Assembly (NCBI GenBank): GCA_035578175.1
Contig: JAQMRL010000008.1
Span: forward strand, 94,807,041-94,871,040
Direction of reading: 5' to 3'
Length of the DNA: 64,000 nt
Source: Catonia carolina
Lineage: Eukaryota > Arthropoda > Insecta > Hemiptera > Achilidae
Position numbers and translations under genes: made by a program. Shown here piece by piece: positions 30,421-40,194 of this stretch (positions are counted from its first letter, which is position 1; each line of letters starts with the position of its first letter). The notes under the pieces are model-generated. The model saw nothing but the letters and a program-made list of their open reading frames with translations, made no database searches and had not been told where the DNA came from.

Positions 30421-31754
30421 CGAGGACCATCCGGAAAGTAGTACCCGTTTCCGCCGCATGAGGCGCTGACGAGGCGAGCAGCCGCCGGTCAAGGTCAGAT
30501 CGCTTCAGTGGCTTGTCTGCCTTCTCTGTTGCAAGTTCCGCGACGCTAGCATTGCCTGTCTTGTTTCTGTGACCGTTCATAATGTTTAAAAAAATTGAGA
30601 ACGCCGCCAGTTGTGAAGTGAGGGCTGTAATAAAATTTCTCAATGCAAGAAACGTTCGACCTTGTGATATTCATCGCCAATTAAAGGAAGTGTATGGAGA
30701 CGATGTGATGGATGAGTCATCTGTTCGGCGCTGGTGTCGTAATTTTAACTTGGGGAGGGGGAACACACACGACGATGAGCGTTCAGGGAGACCATCTGTC
30801 ATTACAGATAAACTGCTGAGGTCAGTAGACGAATTCGTGAGGCACGATCGGCGCGTTACAATTGATGACATCTGTGAACATTTCCCTAATGTTTCTCGCA
30901 CAATTCTTCATGAAATTGTCAAAGACCATCTGCATTATTCAAAAATTTGCGCAAGGTGGGTCCCTCGCATGCTTACAGATGAGCACAAAACCAAGCGTAT
31001 GGCTGTTGCATTAACATTTTTGGAACGTTATTCTGATGAAGCAGACGCGTTCTTGAATCGCATAGTTACTGGTGATGAAACGTGGGTTTGTTATGCTTCA
31101 CCTGAGAGTAAACGACAGTCAATGGAGTGGCATCATCCTCATTCACCAAAGAAACCAAAAAAATTCAAGACTGTTCTGTCCACCAGGAAACTTATGGCAA
31201 CCATTTTCTGGGATCGACGTGGTATACTGCTTATTGATTTTATGGCCCGTGGAGACACTATTAACGCTAATGCGTATTGTGAAACATTAAAGAAATTACG
31301 GCGGGCAATACAAAATCGACGGAGAGGTCTATTGTCTGATGGCGTCATTCTCCTCCATGACAATGCCAGGCCTCATGCAGCGGGGATAACACAACAACTT
31401 CTGCAGCAATTCAATTGGGAAATTTTCGACCATCCACCGTATAGCCCGGACTTGGCCCCTTCAGATTTTCATCTCTTTACAAAACTTAAAGAGTTTTTGG
31501 CGGGAAAAAGATTTGACAGCGATGAAGAACTTAAAGAAGGTGTGACTACGTATTTCGATCGGCTGGCGGCGGAGGAATATGATGCTGGAATACAAAAACT
31601 CGTCACACGTTATGACAAATGCTTAAATTTGCTTGGAGATTATGTGGAGAAGTAGTTTAAGGTATGCTCTTTTCAATAAAAATGTTTACATTTGTTAATA
31701 TTTACTTCTGTGTCTTTATTTCACAAACGGGTACTACTTTCCGGATGGCCCTCG
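30421..31754 (+). mobile_element. apparently intact mariner element (1334 bp)
   Basis: The TIRs of 30 bp differ at one position: CGAGGACCATCCGGAAAGTA from 30421 and, inward from 31754, CGAGGGCCATCCGGAAAGTA, both continuing GTACCCGTTT-like. TA is duplicated at 30419-30420 and 31755-31756. One uninterrupted transposase frame fills most of the element. Near-identical TIRs, an open frame and insertion into an already old retroposon copy all indicate a recent arrival. Confidence 0.95.
30582..31655 (+). CDS. mariner transposase, full-length, DD34D
   Basis: A 357-residue protein, at the usual length for mariner (about 345-360), starting at the ATG 161 bp inside the left TIR and ending at TAG about 100 bp before the right TIR. 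Residues 1-110 form the paired helix-turn-helix DNA-binding region. WVPRML at 126-131 is the linker motif needed for dimerisation in related enzymes. The catalytic triad is complete: D165 in TGDETW, D260 in LLHDNARPH, D295 in YSPDLAPSDFHLF, with 34 residues between the last two. The C-terminus is LGDYVEK. It would excise and insert the element at TA in the nucleus. No frameshift or missing key residue is visible, so activity is plausible. The shared C-terminal motif links it to the fragments at 4101-4824. Confidence 0.95.
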   Translation: MFKKIENAASCEVRAVIKFLNARNVRPCDIHRQLKEVYGDDVMDESSVRRWCRNFNLGRGNTHDDERSGRPSVITDKLLRSVDEFVRHDRRVTIDDICEHFPNVSRTILHEIVKDHLHYSKICARWVPRMLTDEHKTKRMAVALTFLERYSDEADAFLNRIVTGDETWVCYASPESKRQSMEWHHPHSPKKPKKFKTVLSTRKLMATIFWDRRGILLIDFMARGDTINANAYCETLKKLRRAIQNRRRGLLSDGVILLHDNARPHAAGITQQLLQQFNWEIFDHPPYSPDLAPSDFHLFTKLKEFLAGKRFDSDEELKEGVTTYFDRLAAEEYDAGIQKLVTRYDKCLNLLGDYVEK

Positions 31755-32097
31755 TATAATGATGAGTGGTTATATAGAAGGTGGTTTACCACTGCCTTCC
31801 TCATTGAGTGGAAAAGTATGCTTATCAGCATTCCAGGTCCTTTGAAAAGCATCTACTTTCCACCCTGCAATTGACACCTTCACTTCATTCATCACAAGGT
31901 CTGGCTGTATAATTAAATTCATTGTGTTCAGAGGAGATAACTTTGACTATGTATTTTACACCTCTATCTCTTCTGTTCTTAAATACTTCAGTCATTTAAT
32001 TGGCTGAGCATATGATACGAAACAGAACTATTTTATTATTTAACAGAAATTTTATTATTTTTAAAAATAACAATATCCCAACTTACATAACACAGAT

Positions 32098-32350
32098 GAT
32101 CACCTACATAGCCCAGTGGTTAGAGCGACAGACATTTATTTTGTATTACATTCGAATGTTTCTGTACATTAAATTAAACAGACGTTGACCGGGAATCAAA
32201 CCCAAAATTCGTAGCATATAAATCACATTACATTGGAAAGCGGATAGTCCTGGATTCGATTCCCAGCTAGGAACTGGAAATTATTACATTTTAAAATCCA
32301 TTGGTTCCATACCTTAATCCATGCTGAAAATAACCGAAGCAGTACACGTG
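32098..32350 (+). repeat. tRNA-SINE-like fragments (head-to-head)
   Basis: CATAGCCCAGTGGTTAGAGC (A-box-like) at about 32108, then GACCGGGAATCAAACCC (a reversed B-box region) at about 32187, then a second unit with TGGATTCGATTCCCAGCTAG (B box, 32250) and a CTGGAAATTATTACA tail like family T2. This appears to be two or more old SINE heads joined together. Boundaries uncertain. Confidence 0.4.
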
Positions 32351-32429
32351 ACTCTTAAATAAATACAAAAAACTTAAAAGAAAAACGAACATACACAATA
32401 TCTATTCGTCTTAAGAGAAGATACTCGTC

Positions 32430-32573
32430 TTTCAGAGGAGATATTCTGACTAGTGTCTTGTACACCTCTACCTCTTCTGTTCTTAAATGCTTCAGTCATA
32501 TAATTGGCTGACCATGTGATAAGAAATAAAACTATTTTTTAGTTCTGGAACTAGCAGGTCGAGTGCAAATAAT
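32430..32573 (-). repeat. copy 5 of retroposon R390 (5' end fragment)
   Basis: Contains CAGAGGAGATATTCTGACTA, TACACCTCTACCTCTTCTGT, CAGTCATATAATTGGCTGAC and CGAGTGCAAATAATT; the 3' half is absent. Confidence 0.75.
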
Positions 32574-32574
32574 T

Positions 32575-34845
32575 ATCCATCTAATAATAATCCATCTGCC
32601 TGTTACTGCCATTTTGCACTAATTAAAAAAGTTTACTCAGTATTTTAGTCCAAAAATAATTAATCTATGGATAAAAATGGACTAGCGACTTGCTTCACTT
32701 CATATTCAGAAATATTTTGTTTTTGGGATTGGACCTTTAATAGCTATAAAGAGGTAAATTAACATCATCATGTTCAAGTTCTTTCTTCCATCTTTTTTTT
32801 ATTGGAACCTTATATAATGAGGAGAGCCTTGTTCTAGTGAATGGAAGTGAAGAAGCCTTAAGACACCTTCAATCTATGTCATTTTAAAAAGAATTCTCTT
32901 AGTCTCTCTTACATAACCTGCAAAGAGGTGATCCTACTAAGCTGAGCATACCAGTGGGAGGTTGAATGGAAATCCTAGAGGAATGCTTCATCACTGTGTT
33001 GGCAGCTGAATCAACTTATCAATCAAGTTATTGATAATCATATGACCAATTAATGACATGAGTTATGGGTAGTCGTCTTGTAACCGCTAAGAAATTGATA
33101 TTTCTGTGCTACAGTGACAAAAAGTCACGAAAAATAACAAAATTGTTATTTAATAGTAATGATAATTAATACGAATTAAATTTGTAAACATTTTTATTCT
33201 ACCATTTTCTTGATATTTATTTAGGCATAGTTAGTTGATATTTGTCTTGAAAATTAACATTAATTGATGAGTACCATGGTTTTGTTGAATGTAATAAAGT
33301 AAATTATGTAACACAAAATAATTTATGTAATAAAATATGTTAAGTTAAAAAATACACATGAAAAAATTTAAAATAAATATTAAATCATGATAAAGTAATA
33401 TTACACATGACATTCAATAAGGTGTTACTGACATTTAAAGAAAGGTGTCAAAAGAATATCTTGGAAACCATAGAGATATCAATGTGTGGTTTTCGCCATT
33501 CGAATCTTCTTGAAATTTTGCATTGAAATCATGTATCGCATGACCACCTTACCATTTAAAAAATTAAATTTATATCCAAGATGGTGGACAAAATTTTTTG
33601 AATCATCATAAAATAGCACTTTTTATTTGAGTGAGGTTCACATTTGCATATACCTTGAAATTTTCCTTACATTTTAAATATTAATCCGTTCTCGAACGTT
33701 CCACTTGCTCTGTATATGTAGTACATGGAAAAGACTGCATTTTCACCAATAATTCTTGGATTATTTTAAAATTCTTCTAGATAATTATTGAAACAGGTAT
33801 AGTGAATGAGCTCAGTGATTTTTAAGATCATAAGTTGGGAATTCTATTAACTATGTTCTTTATAAATTCTCTGTTATTGATATTAAATATTTTAACTCAT
33901 AAAAATTTACATAAAAAATAATACAGAAGTGGAAAAAAGTAAAAAAAAAATTTCTAAATCAACACGTATTAAAATTTATTTATCATTTTATGTAACATAT
34001 TAAAATAATAATTACATTACATTTATTTCAGTTAACATTTTATTTTTTTAAATAAGGTAACACATTATTTAATTATATTCTTTAAATATACATATAACAA
34101 TTTTCTACACTCATAACAGATTACAGATAAATTGTTATAAATTAGTAATACTTTTCTTAATTAAATTATTGTATCATTCAATGAGAGTAATTTATACAGG
34201 TAAAATTGTTCACAACAAAGAAAGTAAGCGATCAATATTTACATATTATAAGTAAACGTAATATTAAATTTATTTTTAATCGCTATTGAATTACATAAAA
34301 TTTACTTGTTTATATTTCCTTATTGACTAAGATAATCTTACAAGACATTATGGTTTTCCTGATACGGGTTTTAGTCATAATTTCATTTTATAAATTAATT
34401 TTCATTCCTGAATTCATTTGAAGCTTTAAAAATTATGATACACGTGAAAAAGACTGTCCAAATTCTTGTAATGTTTTATGAATCATTAGTAAAAATGAAT
34501 TATTTTTCCTTGGATGATTCATTAGTAAGAATTAATCTGCGTCTCAGTGAGCTGGTGAGGAGCAGTGTTGCCAGATCTCCCTTGCCATCTCAGAACTGAA
34601 CTAGAGTATGCCATCATTTTTCGTGTAGTTGTTAGATTCTTATATTTTAAAAGTACAATTTAAATTATCACTGAGCAATTAAACTGAGTAAAAACAATAA
34701 GTACCCATGAATACACAGGGACTAAGTAACAGGGACTTAGCAACCATTTGGCTGTCTCTGACTTCGGTTGGTACAATACCAACCAAGTGTCCACTCATGT
34801 AGCTCAAACTCTACAATTATAGTTTCATTCTTACTATAATTGAAT
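32575..34845. other. AT-rich non-coding stretch
   Basis: About 2.3 kb without a recognised gene. 32760-33010 is less AT-rich and could be an old LINE remnant but shows no convincing motif. Nothing else seen. Confidence 0.4.
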
Positions 34846-34847
34846 TG

Positions 34848-35232
34848 TTGTTGTTGTTTAGGTCATCAGCCAAAAGGCTGGTTTGAACCTGTAGAGGTTT
34901 TACTAAGTAAAACGAGGAGTGAGGTGGTTTACCATTGCTTTCCTCACTGAGTGGAAAAGTACGCTTATCAGCATGCCAAGCCCTCTGAAAAGCACATATT
35001 TTCCACTCTGCAAATGACACCTTCACTTCATTCACCACAGGGTCTGGCTGTACAATAAAATTCATTACTTTCAGAGGAGATAACTCTGATTAGTGTATTT
35101 TACACCTCTACCTCTTCTGTTCTTAAATAATTCAGTCATTTAATTGGTTGACCATGTGATAAGAAACAGAACTTTTTATTTTAGCCCTGCAATGGACAGA
35201 TTGAGTGTAAATAATTTGACACTACCTTTCTG
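34848..35232 (-). repeat. copy 6 of retroposon R390, full length, small frame open
   Basis: Runs from the (GTT)n tail complement through AGGTCATCAGCCAAAAGGCT to CTGTTATGGGCA. The minus-strand small frame (34817-35065, 82 aa) is open with MNFIVQPDPVVNEVKVSFAE. One of the best copies. Confidence 0.88.
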
Positions 35233-35234
35233 TT

Positions 35235-35668
35235 ATGGGCAAATAATTAAATATGGATGTAATAAACTTAGACATTTTTAGCAGAATGAGTGCTTTCATA
35301 TTATAGTCTGCTACTCATCTTGCTCTAAATGATAAGTTTCCTGACCTTGGATTTGTAGGGTGTGTCCATTTCTTTAGTGATCAAAAAATCCTGCCTTGTC
35401 AACTACATTATTTCTTGATGAATTATGTTAAGAATATTCGTTTAGCAAAGATCTAGGAATTTAACCGTCTTTAAGAGCAATTTTTAAGATTTGTCAGGAC
35501 ATAAATAGTACTCTGTTCTACTATTTGGTGTGGAAACATGGCGAATGAGTATGCAGTACGTAAATCGTTTAGAAGCTTTTCAGTTATGAGTATTCAGGAG
35601 AATGCTCTGAATTTTGTGGTCTGGTCATGTTATCAACGTTGATGTTTTGAGTATGGATGTGGACCATG
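35235..35668. other. non-coding stretch, nothing recognised
   Basis: Only the left target duplication of the following hAT element (35669-35676) borders it. Confidence 0.35.
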
Positions 35669-35692
35669 GATTAATGCATTGGTTTTTAAAGC

Positions 35693-35708
35693 GGGGGGGG
35701 GGGGGGGG
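35693..35708. repeat. poly-G run (16 bp)
   Basis: Uninterrupted G tract in the subterminal region of the hAT element. It is unusual in this AT-rich window and prone to length error. Confidence 0.85.
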
Positions 35709-35829
35709 CAACTCCCAAGGGGGTGCAATGAAGGGTTTGGTGGCAAAGCAAAATTTGAAAAAAATGAAGTTTTGTGTGGACCTAATAAATGAAGTGAAAT
35801 ATTCTTTATTTTTCTAACATTGGAACAAG

Positions 35830-36115
35830 TTTTTAATATGGAATTGGTCGTTATAAACGAGTATGTAACGTATAATGAAACGTTTTATAAGTCCAAAAAA
35901 AGAATACCCTTTTTGAGAGAAAATGCCTTAAAAGTACTCATTTTTTGCTTCTACTTATTCTTGTGAATTGGATTTTCTACTCCTTCTGCTATAAAGAGAA
36001 GAATATCGTTTAAGATTAGATGTGACAAGAGAAGTTAGTTGCACTGTCGGAACTAACTCCATGTTTCAGCAAGCTTCGTGCCGAGATAGAAAAGGCTCTT
36101 CCATCAAATTAGTTG
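35830..36115 (+). pseudogene. hAT transposase C-terminal dimerisation domain relic
   Basis: In three shifted frames the plus strand reads FLRENALKVLIF, then C(E)LDFSTPSAIKRRIS, then FKIRCDKRS, then ALSELTPCFSKLRAEIEKAL. This matches the C-terminal region of ZBED/SCAND3-type hAT transposases (cE..FS....iK...R..L.....l..aLs...P....L). At least two frameshifts are needed to connect the pieces, and the catalytic N-terminal part is deleted. The flanking 8-bp duplication fixes the element's family independently. Confidence 0.7.
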
Positions 36116-36653
36116 TCTTAATTTTTGTTTTGAGTTATATTTAGCAATATGTACTTATTAAAAATACATGTCCTTATCCATTTGTAATTATGTTTTTAAT
36201 TATTTCAACATTGAACCCATTGTTCCAATAGGAATATGCTTTAAATATGTAACTTAAATAAGAATTACCATTAAAAGTGATATTTAAAAAATGCATACTT
36301 ATATACATATAAGGGGGCGTGGCTTACAGCTAAACCATACAAGGGGGGGTGGGTTCAAAATAAAAAGTTTGAAAACCGCAGGATTAATGAGTATAATGAA
36401 AAGAAATAGGTAGTTTAACTTGGTCACGGGGTGATAAGTATGAGCTTTTCAAAACTGTACTCGATGGCAAAGTTGGGCTCAAACCTGGATAAAGGAAATG
36501 CATAGGGTTGAAGAATATTATAGACTGAACAAACATGAGTATGCAAACCCTTTTGAAGCTGGTTCATGATAAAGAATGATTTACCAGAGTTGTAACCAAT
36601 CTTCATGGATGGAATCGGTACTCAAAGAAGTGCAAACTATTTCCACTATAGTA

Positions 36654-37000
36654 GAGCGAACGCCAAATAAGCTTACCAGTTTGGATTCAGTCGGTAGATT
36701 TCGTGTCTTAGCACCGAACTGCCTCCTAAATCATAGGCACTGAACGATTTAAATTATCATCTATTAGTGATGTTAAAAACATTCAATTGTAAACATTATG
36801 TGCTACAATTTTAACGTCTACCATATACAACACATTACAGATTAATGTTTTCAGGTTAGTTGATATATAACGAAAGCAACATGACTCTGATCACCGCTAG
36901 TACTGACCCCCACCAATCACTGAGGCAATCGAGTGCGCCATTTCCAAAATAAACCTTCCACGCACTCAAGAAAACCAGCAAGCTTATTTGGCGTCCGCTT
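36654..37000. mobile_element. 347-bp MITE with ~25-bp TIRs and TA duplication
   Basis: Left GAGCGAACGCCAAATAAGCT and right (inward) AAGCGGACGCCAAATAAGCT, continuing TACCAGTTT/TGCTGGTTT. TA lies at 36652-36653 and 37001-37002. No coding sequence. The TA duplication suggests the Tc1/mariner superfamily. Confidence 0.75.
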
Positions 37001-37002
37001 TA

Positions 37003-38540
37003 ATCACCTCAACATTGATGATTCAGCATGTATAATGAAGACAAAATACTTTATGAGGTATATAAAAACTGTAATCATATCTATGTTGAGATTTATTTAC
37101 TAATTTAATCTTTAATTGATCAATTTATGAAATCAGGAAATATTTTCAATGATCATAATAAATATCCTTACTTTATAAAACAGATGGGATTTTAAAACCA
37201 AGATGTTACTGTTTAATTTAATCAAAACATATAGTTAAGCAAGCATGTCAAATGAAAAATAATATTGTCAAATAGAATTTGGTGTTTGTTCTCTTCTTAA
37301 CAGTACATTACGTCTTGCTTTCCTCTTTGTAATCAAAGTAATTATGATTACATTTAACTTTTATAACTAACTATTTATACATTAATAATATTATAAAATT
37401 TACTACATGTTTTTCTTCTAACCATTATAAAATACCCATGAGCAATTTTTTTTAAATTGTTTTCTTTTTTAGCAAAATGGTTTCCCCAGAGTTAATAATC
37501 GTTAATGGCTCAAGTATGTAGTAAAAATACAATACTTAAATTTATAAATAATCTTTGGTATACTAGTATAATTATCATTAATATTATTACAATTAAATTG
37601 AACTGTATTATTTTTTCTTGTTTCTTTTTTGATTGAGCATTTGTTACTACTGTATGTTTTTTTATTTTTAAAAAACGATTGCTTGTCTTTAAAAAAAATT
37701 AACTTTTACTTAATCTAAATGTTATCCTAATATTATTTTTGTGATGTTTATTGTATAATAGTCATTGTATTTTTGAGAAATAGCATTCACATTTATTTAA
37801 AAGGTTCTAATTTTAAAAATTTATTTTTTAATATAATTATATACATTATACTACTGTAATTAAAAAAATTACAATCTATATTATTAAAATTCTGGACTCC
37901 GTAATTGTATAATAATTTTTCTGAAATTTCTAGGTTAATATCGTCTATGAAGTTTATTTTTATAAGTGCACCTTGAACGCTTTACATCTACCATCAAGGA
38001 ACACTTGTTATCTATGTAATTGTGAAAAATCCGAACTTAACAAAAATTAATTTATAAAATACTGTAATATTTTTGAAGAGAGTATCATTCAAAATTTATT
38101 TTCACTGAAATATTTTTATATTGAATGCAAATTAATTAAAAAAAGAAATAAAAGTATTTAAAAACCATTAATATCAGCAGAAAGAACGCTTATGATAGAT
38201 ATAAGAAACTTAAGTAGTACGTAAAATTAATAGTACATGATAATATTATATAGTTCTGTAACCTGCAATTGTATTATAAGGTTTGTTCTTAAATACAAAA
38301 AATTCCCTCAGTACATTTAATTTTCACTAAGAAAGAAAATTATCATTTTCTTTAGGTTAAAAGATAAAACACTTAAGCGACTGAAATGTGACATGATTAC
38401 AAGTAAATGGATGTATTTCCTTTTTGTGATCCATCCCTGTATACATGAGTTCATTTCTATTTTTATAATAAACATAATTAAAATCACCAAAATTTCTTGT
38501 AATAAAATTTCCAGAGTAATTTCAGTTAGTTTCTTTTCTT
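37003..38540. other. AT-rich non-coding stretch
   Basis: Nothing recognised. Confidence 0.4.
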
Positions 38541-38544
38541 TATA

Positions 38545-38600
38545 CATTAGCAGTAATTGCAGAACAGTCAGACGTTAAACCCAATAAAAAAAAAATATGC
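38545..38600 (+). repeat. SINE T1 3' tail fragment
   Basis: AGCAGTAATTGCAGAACAGT followed by CAGACGTTAAACCC and an A-rich tract matches the tail of the T1 copies at 21990 and 38700. Confidence 0.55.
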
Positions 38601-38699
38601 AATTTATTTTACAGTTTTGATAATTACTCGTAATTTAATTTTGATAATAAAATACAATTTTTATATAAAATACAATATATTAACACGTTGAGCCTGGAG

Positions 38700-38875
38700 G
38701 CTGGAATACGCCACATTGGCGCAGTTAGTAACGTGCTCGCCTCTCATCAAGCGGTCTTGGGTTCGAATCCTATTCAGGCACGGCATATTTTCATATGTTG
38801 CAAAAAATCATGTCATCCTTCACCATCTGCATTATCAGTAATTGCAGAACAGTTGAACGTTAAAAAAAAGGAGGT
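38700..38875 (+). repeat. tRNA-headed SINE (family T1), full head
   Basis: ATTGGCGCAGTTAGTAACG (A box), GGTCTTGGGTTCGAATCC (B box, 38754-38771), CAGGCACGGCATATTTTCAT, CACCATCTGC, AGTAATTGCAGAACAGTTG and an A-rich tail. This is the best-preserved T1 copy; Pol III boxes are spaced as in tRNA-derived SINEs. The 71-aa frame over it is fortuitous. Confidence 0.8.
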
Positions 38876-38989
38876 TGGAATCATGGATGCACCGCTATGG
38901 TGATGGACCATTGCAGTGAGGGCATGGCCATAATGCCACTTGGTGTCAGTCAGCCATGCAAATGATTTTACTTATTTGTTCATCTCAGA

Positions 38990-39150
38990 ATAGAACGGTT
39001 GGAGCATGTGAATAGAATAAGGGAGGATAGGATACCTAAGCAAACACTAGGTTATAAACCGAAGGGAAAAAGAGAACGAGGATGCCCGAGAAAGAGATGG
39101 GCAGAATTGAGAGATTCGGAATAGGCAGAGATGCCTAATCCTTGAAGGGC
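38990..39150 (+). pseudogene. LINE C-terminal fragment
   Basis: The plus strand reads RLEHVNRIREDRIPKQTLGY, then KPKGKRERGCPRKRWAELRD before a stop. The pattern GHv.R...dRip...l.y.p.G.R..GrP..RW is the conserved end of many non-LTR retrotransposon polyproteins. Only about 50 residues remain, directly after an unclassified stretch following the SINE at 38700. Confidence 0.7.
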
Positions 39151-39284
39151 AGAAAAAAAAGAAGTTCATCTATTCACCAGCTAAATATAGTGGGGTATTA
39201 AAAGCACTTTTTTTGTTTGTTGCATGATTATAAAAGTACATACATTTATTATTAACGTAAAAACCTTAAGAAGTATGATGAGTA

Positions 39285-39610
39285 GAGGTTGCGAGTACTC
39301 GAAGTAACAAAAATTACTTTTGAGTAAAAATTAAACTATTGTTATGTAAAAATGTATTATTCGTACCTTTTCTTGGTAAAAAGAAGTCACTAGAAACGGA
39401 GAAATTTGTGGAATAAATGATATAATTAATTTATTATGGTATAAATACGCCGCAATGGGAGGTCCGAATTGACTATACTTTTAATTTCCGTTCAAAAATT
39501 ATCGGCAGTAGGTAACAAAAGATGACCTACACTGTAGTGCTTATTGGTCTGATTGCCTGAACAACATTTACTAACACTGTCATTGTCCCAGCGATTAAAT
39601 AAAAACTAGA
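39285..39610 (-). repeat. unnamed ~300-bp repeat U1, copy 2
   Basis: The inverted counterpart of 6515-6790. TTACTTTTGAGT, CTTGGTAAAAAGAAGTCACT, TTGTGGAATAAATGATAT, GTCCGAATTGACTA and CTGAACAACATTTACTAACA appear in reverse-complement order. Confidence 0.6.
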
Positions 39611-39796
39611 GAAACATTGTAGGTTATCTGATACCTTCAGTTGGGATCAGTCGGCTCAGGAACGAACTTGATTTGCCACCTTAAACCGTTAGTTGACTTC
39701 AACATGTTAATAAATGAAAATTTAATTTTAGTAATAGTTTTTCAATGTTTTTATTCTTGCATAGTTTCTTCTATTGTAGAAAATAACCACTTATGT

Positions 39797-40190
39797 GTTT
39801 AGATCAACAGCTGAAAAGCTGGTTTGAACCTGTAGAGGTTTTACAAAGTAAAATTAGGAGTGAGGTGGTTTACAATTGCCTTCCTCACTGAATGGAAAAG
39901 TACACTTATCAACATGCCGGGCCCTCTGAAAAGCATTTACTTTCCACCCTGCAAATGACACCTTCACTTTATTCATCACAGGGTCTGGCTGTATAATGAA
40001 CTTCATTGTGTTCAGAGGAGATAATTCTGATTAGTGTCTTTTACACCTCTACCTCTTCTGTTCTTAAAGATACAGTCACTTAATTGGCTGACCATGTGAT
40101 AAGAAACAGAACTATTATTTTAGCCCTGCAACGAACAGATTGCATGTAAATAATTTGATACTCCACCTGTCTGTTATGGGCAAACCACTT
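39797..40190 (-). repeat. copy 7 of retroposon R390
   Basis: From GTTTAGATCAACAGCTGAAA to CTGTCTGTTATGGGCAAACC, full length but with substitutions closing the small frame. Confidence 0.82.
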
Positions 40191-40194
40191 ATAT

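Larger units (their letters stand above)
30362..32040 (-). repeat. copy 4 of retroposon R390, split by a mariner
   Basis: The 3' part (GTTGTTTAGGTCATCAGTCG to TTTTACTAAGTA, 30362-30420) and the remainder (31757-32040, with GGTGGTTTACCACTGCC, TTATCAGCATTCCAGG, TTACACCTCTATC) belong to one copy. The mariner at 30421-31754 entered at the TA within the AAGTAAAACG block seen intact in copies 2 and 6. Confidence 0.85.
35677..36381 (+). mobile_element. internally deleted hAT element with 8-bp target duplication
   Basis: GATTAATG directly flanks both ends (35669-35676 and 36382-36389). Ends CATTGGTTTTTAAAGC and (inward) CTGCGGTTTTCAAACT are the GGTTTTCAAA-type TIR seen in many hAT families. G-rich subterminal stretches follow on both sides (a G run at 35693-35708, and AAGGGGGGGTGGG near 36340). 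A transposase C-terminal relic lies inside. 705 bp. Confidence 0.85.

Noticed and set aside
38688..38903. 71-residue frame and possible tRNA gene
   Set aside because: The tRNA-like boxes belong to a SINE head. The sequence between and after the boxes cannot form the acceptor and anticodon stems, and the frame covers the SINE only.
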